64,000 bases of DNA, taken from positions 14,743,501-14,807,500 of the forward strand of contig CM040745.1 in NCBI GenBank assembly GCA_022829145.1, read 5' to 3'. Under the pieces are notes generated by a model that was given only the letters and a program-made list of their open reading frames with translations, was not told where the DNA came from and searched no databases. The stretch comes from Albula goreensis. Its lineage: Eukaryota; Chordata; Actinopteri; Albuliformes; Albulidae. Shown here in pieces: positions 58,853-64,000 of the stretch; within the stretch, counting starts at the first letter, position 1, and each line of letters opens with the position of its first letter. Both the position numbers and the translations under genes were made by a program.

Positions 58853-60639
58853 CATACTACTTCTCTCTCTCTCTTGTCCAGGGAATGTATATTTGCATTT
58901 GACTCATATTCACATACTTTTATAGTTGCATCATGTTGCTGTTTTCAATTCTCAACGTCCATGCACACAGCTTGAAAAAATGTTAAAAGAACTTGTCTCA
59001 TTAATCTTGCTAGATGGTTCTGAAATAAATATTCATTATTGGAAGTGCATTTTGCTGGTCATTGTGGTCCCACTCCCATCTCATAGAGATACCGATTTGT
59101 ATTTAATGGGATTAAATTTCAGGCAGCAAGGACATAGTGAAGGATGTGGTGGTATGTGTCATTTGGCCAGGCCCCTCCTCCACATGAGGTAATGGACTAC
59201 ATCACCGATGAGCACCCAGTAGGTGTGCTGCTGTAGCACTAGGGTCTTTCTGGGAGCTGCAGCCAGGATAGAAAAGCAGGAACAGATGACACGCCTCTGC
59301 TAATAAATTCTATTATACCTTCTCCTGTCCCTCTCCTCCCTGTGCCATTAGTTTGGGGCTGAAGTTCAGCTCCAGTAAAGCATGAATCTATTAAGACCCC
59401 GGTTTCTTGACAGTCCCACTGGGAGTCATCTGATTTTTGTTCCTTTGGTTTGTGTTCTCCTGAAATCTCCCACAATGCAACCTGTTTGCACCAAACATAT
59501 CAGTGCCATATCTTTGTGGACCTGTACTTTTCCAGTGATACCTGATACATGCTGGAGTAGAATGATGAACCAAGGAGAAGCTGTCAACTCTGCACCATAA
59601 TAATTTTCCTTTCAGCTGTACAGCCTAGTAATGGTTCACAGACAGACTATTGTGTTGAGGAAGACTGTAAAATATCAGTAAATACATGAAATGCTGAATG
59701 GAACTGGACATGAGCTGGCGTTAGGATTTTGTGGTGTTTATAAAAGGTCTAGGAGCATTTCACACCTCTATATTTCCAGGATTCGTTTTACACACTGAAG
59801 CTCATTTGTATACAAGTCATCCAAATAGGAACTAATGCACCCTTTAGTTTTACACAGACAAAAAGATGTCATCTCTTTATCCTAACAACTTTCATCCTAT
59901 CCTGTCACTCCTATATTAGTGTAGTGCAGTGTTGATACTCACTTGCTCATAGAAATATTTGAATGGGTGGGATCTTATAAATTCAATCAGCCTAAAGGGA
60001 AATGGATCCCTCCCCCACTGGCCTTGTCACAGCTGATTTCTAATGAACAGTAAACACAGTGATTTGATTAGATTCATACACATCCGGAGAGTAGTGGCAA
60101 GCTTTGGAAAGTATCCAAGAGGATAATGAGATGCTTTTCTTGTGAGTGGCTCCACATCCCTGCAAACACTTAGTCATGTAGGAAGAATAATTCATGAGTA
60201 TGAGGGTGGGGAGTGTGTGGCAGGGACGCGAATAAGTCACGAGTGCATAGAAGGACACGCTGGACAACTTGCAACAGCCACAGCCAAGCATCAACAAAAC
60301 ACAAATATGACAAAAAATGTTTTATGGGTATTTTAGGAAGGCCCCTTTTATAATGAGCAGACGGCCATTTTAGAAAGTTGCACACTATTTTTCAATTACT
60401 AGAATACCGCATTATTACAATATTCCAGATACATGCACAATCTTCATAAGAGTGATCATTAATAATCAGCAGGGAGGTTGTGTCCACATTACCTATGACA
60501 CCAGATAAATCCCATAGTGACTGGTCCCTTAGAGAACAGATGATGTTAACTGCAGCCTGTTTATGTTTAATGGGGTAGAGCAGCTCTCTGTTCCTGACTG
60601 TACGTGTAGGCATCTCTGAAATATCAAGCGTCATAATTT

Positions 60640-61080
60640 TTACAGGTGTGAGAGCACTGTCACTGAAAGTATAGAGACTGGGTCCAGAGAGGATGGGTGA
60701 GGAGATGTGGCAATAAGCTGTGCCATAAATCCTAGCTCAGTTATCTTGACTGCACGGCTTGGTTCTGGTCCACCACGAGCCCACAAAATCATAATTGCAC
60801 AAAATGGCATTGTACCACCCCAGTGAAGGACCTTGGGTTTTAGACGGCCCCTGATGGGATCATGGCTGAGGGGTTGATGGGAGCAGAATTGACGAGGGCT
60901 CATTTCAGCTTCTCGCACCATCGCCGAGAGATGATTGACCAGTCAGGCGTTTAATCTCAGCCCTGAGGAGCAGCACCAATCAGAACCCACTGCAAAATTT
61001 AATAACAAGAGCCGATGTCAGGCTTGTCACTCTCCCCCAGAGACAGAGCTAAGAGGGGGGTGCGATGAAGTTGAGAGGGG
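60640..61080. other. candidate noncoding island
   Basis: A GC-balanced block includes the stretch GCCGAGAGATGATTGACCAG near 60923 and AGAGCCGATGTCAGGC near 61008. Frames are short and contradictory, so coding is unlikely. Composition is the only evidence for function. Confidence 0.2.
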
Positions 61081-63277
61081 TCACACAATAAACAGTACTG
61101 CAGATTGGGGGTGAACCTTTTAAATTCTCACAAAATGGGGTCTTCTCATTAAACAGCGACAGTTCAGGAAGAGTCCTTTCCCTTCTCAGATGGATGTTTA
61201 CTGGCGTATTCCAGACTAAGGTACTATCTAGTCTAGTCTAGTCTGTCTTTTTTTTTTTATCAAACCCAGAGCTCTATTTTAGGGAATGATGGAAAACTAA
61301 ATGTGGAAACAGCCAACTGAACCTTAAAGGGTAAAGCAAATATTTTGATGTTATTTAAGAGAAACATTCCAGGATTTGGCATTATAGTGATATCAAAGAC
61401 ATAGGATCCATGTGTGGTCTGTGGGTTTACACACACGTGTACACACAGAGGAAAATTAAAATATCACGATCACCTTAACCGCTGCACTCAGCAGGCAGCA
61501 GCACTGTTCTTATAATTTTGGTTAATAATGGCTAAGCCTGTACCTACTCATTCAGATATCTGATCACACAGTCTTAACATTTCATAAAATACCATCAGCA
61601 TACTTTAGCACAAAGAACCCACTATCTAACTAACCAAATAAACCTTGATTTAAGCAAGAGGAAGATGAAATATACTGATAACTCATTTTATCCATTCAAG
61701 GAAGAAAACTTATGCATAGGGAAAAAAAATTGAACAATAGAAAGCATAAAAAAAAAAAAGCAATATTATTTTTCAGTTATGACTATTTCTATATGGGAAC
61801 AGCATACATAATATGTACAATAAAAATAAAACACAAAGGATCAAATTATATAATTTATTTAATTTACATCACATATTTATCACTATAATTTTTATTCACA
61901 CCTCATAAATAAATAGAGATTTAATGTATATATGGACAAAAGTCACACAATACAATGAATCACAAATATATATCTGCCTATCTAGCACCAGACATTACTA
62001 TTATTTCTGGCTACTTTGTATAAGCAAGTGACCCTTTGATATTTCAGTATACTACACTGAGTCTAAGTCTGCAAATCACATAAAAATGCTATGTAATCAC
62101 TTCCCTTTGATTAGATCATTTTAATCGTCAGGAGACTTTACATTCACATTGATAGTGTCGTCTGATACAATTCCCCAACACTTTGCATAGTATCAGACTA
62201 CATCTCCAAATGAACAGAGTTAAGGCGCTTTATCAATTATTAAATATACTATACTTAGATTGAATGTACAACACTCTATGAAAACATGAATCACATGAAT
62301 GACAACCATACAAACAAAAATATGCTGATGCACAACACTCCTAATTCCACTGCATTTTTTTCTTTAAGTATTTTGGGGTCACAATTAGCTTTGGAAAACA
62401 TTATTTCACTGTACACATTTTGTATTTCCATACAAAGGAAGAATTACCACTGATAATGGTATAAATAGTTCAGCATTCATGTGCTGGTATGACTAAAATG
62501 AGCATTTTACTCAAACAGAGCCAGTCCTCCACCATTAACCTCAAAATGTACCTTAATGTAACCACCCTTAATGTTGGAAATGCCAACATGCTGTATTTGC
62601 AGAGCAATAATAACTGTCAACTTTGTGAAACCTGGCCACCATTCCTTATAAAATGGATCTGTTCTGAAGTGATGACGAAACACCTCAACAACTCAACCAT
62701 TTATACAAATAAATATATGTACATTATGAAGAATACAGTCACTAAACACATGGACAACATCTACCATGACCAAACAGACATCCACATGTGCCCATCTGTT
62801 TCAGCTCCAGTTTATGTATACACGTTTCACCGTTTTTGAACATTTATGTTTTTGAAAATAACTAAACATATTTTATATGTTTAATCATTCTTTGATTTTT
62901 TTCTAAATTTGACCCTGGTCTCAGACAAACCTTTTAAACCTTTTAGATACCTGCATAAAGACTGAATTTGGCACAGATGCAAAAATGTTTTGATATTTTC
63001 ATATTTAACACATGACTAATACAGCATGAGTTTTGGCACACAACGTCAGTGGAAAACAGACAAATTGGTATTACGACTAAGTAATTGCGTGTTGTTGATT
63101 TCAGACAGAGCTGAGCAAAGTTTTCACAATGACAATGAAACATTTTTTTTCCACCTGAAATAGGCCTACATGTTTGGCTAAAGTAAATTTGACACAAATG
63201 GTCAGACAATTATGTATTTAATACAACTATTATATATGAGGTCAGACCCTACTCAAATGTTATTGCTCCTTCTTTTT

Positions 63278-63283
63278 TTTATT
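63278..63283 (-). terminator. slc5a7: candidate slc5a7 polyadenylation signal
   Basis: This is the first AATAAA on the minus strand after the slc5a7 stop codon, giving a 3' UTR of about 0.45 kb. Many further AATAAA hexamers lie in the AT-rich 61.8-63.2 kb region, so longer 3' UTRs are equally possible. Confidence 0.3.
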
Positions 63284-63736
63284 AGCATAATTTTCCAGTT
63301 CCTTTTAAGCAGAAATTTTGATGAAAGTAATCCAAGCAAGATTCATACATACCCCCCGTTGGATGTTATTCCTCCCATACTGAAAAGTGGAAGTTCTTCA
63401 CTCATTTTGTAAATATTGCACTATTCTCATCCCAAAGCCATTTTCCCTCAGCGCTGTCCATTTGATTCTGTGGTGTTTCATTATTCAACAACTACTTGCC
63501 TCCAGTGACTACACTGGTTCAATAATTACTTGATATAGCAGCAATTAAAATGGAACATGTCCAGGACAGACAGAAAAGTAAATAAATAAACAAACAAACA
63601 AAAATCGGTATGTATATTGATTTCGCTGAAACGTCACACGGATCTTGTTTAAACACGGGTGAAACCGAGTCGCTCCCGCCTCTGGTTCTGACAGACACAG
63701 CCGATGCCCCAGGGCGGGCATGGAAGGGACGGAACT

Positions 63737-64000
63737 CTACTCATTCTCATGGTTGGAGGAGTCAGGACTTGATTCCCCGTCGCTTAGGGCCTCTGTGTTC
63801 GTGAAGGTGCCGGCCAGCGTGGTGCTGAGCCGCGGTGTGACCGGAGCCAGCTCCGACAGGATGATGTTGTCATTGCCCACTAGCGTGGCCTTGTCCATGA
63901 TCTCCTTGCTGTGCTTTGAGAGGACTGCATCCAGGAAGTCATACTTGGGCGACAGCGTTCCACTTTCAAACAAGTATTTGGCTAGGTAGGAGAAGGCAAC
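63737..64000 (-). CDS. slc5a7: slc5a7 (choline transporter CHT1), C-terminal exon, partial
   Basis: The last 87 residues and TAG stop of the sodium- and chloride-dependent high-affinity choline transporter, which supplies choline for acetylcholine synthesis at cholinergic terminals. The frame enters from beyond the window edge: [22 protein letters not shown] is the end of the last membrane helix and start of the cytosolic tail (human [19 protein letters not shown]). It is followed by DKATLV, which keeps the Leu-Val of the dileucine-like endocytosis motif reported for human CHT1 (DKTILV), then [18 protein letters not shown], matching human STFTNKEAFLDVDSSPEGS. The tail is rich in Ser, Asp and Glu at its end. 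Gene order slc5a7-gcc2-lims1 agrees with human 2q12. The transport core lies outside. Confidence 0.95.
   Translation of the reverse strand, partial: VAFSYLAKYLFESGTLSPKYDFLDAVLSKHSKEIMDKATLVGNDNIILSELAPVTPRLSTTLAGTFTNTEALSDGESSPDSSNHENE

Noticed and set aside
61229-61262. TAGTC pentamer repeat and poly(T)
   Set aside because: Only about three pentamer copies, an ordinary short tandem repeat.

Overview
The window is vertebrate nuclear DNA, most likely from a teleost or another ray-finned fish. It has GT-AG introns, a moderately AT-rich background, long pure (CA)n tracts, a fish-type SINE 3' tail (20191-20250) and three genes whose order matches human 2q12. All three genes lie on the minus strand, so transcription runs from high to low coordinates: slc5a7 (only its 3' terminal exon, 63737-64000), gcc2 (complete, 27151-8628) and lims1 (only its first coding exon, 5135-5107).

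The core of the window is gcc2, the trans-Golgi tethering golgin GCC185. I reconstructed 23 coding exons, all GT-AG and with phases that join without error. They total 4983 nt and encode 1660 residues plus a stop, against about 1684 in human. The protein is a short N-terminal peptide with an LSKEDLIKFAKKQ-type motif, a very long coiled coil (799 residues of it in one 2.4-kb exon), a conserved acidic linker, and a C-terminal GRIP domain ending in an SYLHSWSG-type tail.

Layout: 1-5106 is lims1 intron 1. 5107-5135 is lims1 exon 1 coding sequence, with its 5' UTR and promoter just above. 5300-8627 is the short lims1-gcc2 spacer, including the gcc2 3' UTR. 8628-27151 is gcc2. 27152-27400 is the gcc2 5' UTR and promoter, with CRE-like and ETS-like sites. 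27400-63736 is a 36-kb stretch with no coding exon I can defend. It holds microsatellites, G-quadruplex motifs, an octamer palindrome, a homeodomain-site cluster and several GC-balanced islands that may be conserved regulatory elements. In mammals the SULT1C genes occupy the matching interval, and I see no trace of them here. 63737-64000 is the slc5a7 C-terminus.

Functionally the three genes are not a pathway: SLC5A7 is the neuronal high-affinity choline transporter, GCC2 acts in endosome-to-Golgi transport, and LIMS1 (PINCH-1) is an integrin-linked-kinase adaptor. They are an old syntenic block. I found no convincing undescribed system. The most unusual structure is inside gcc2: several frame-preserving exons (11, 16, 18 and 20) have long TG-rich or minisatellite tracts next to or close upstream of their 3' splice sites, an arrangement known elsewhere to control exon skipping.
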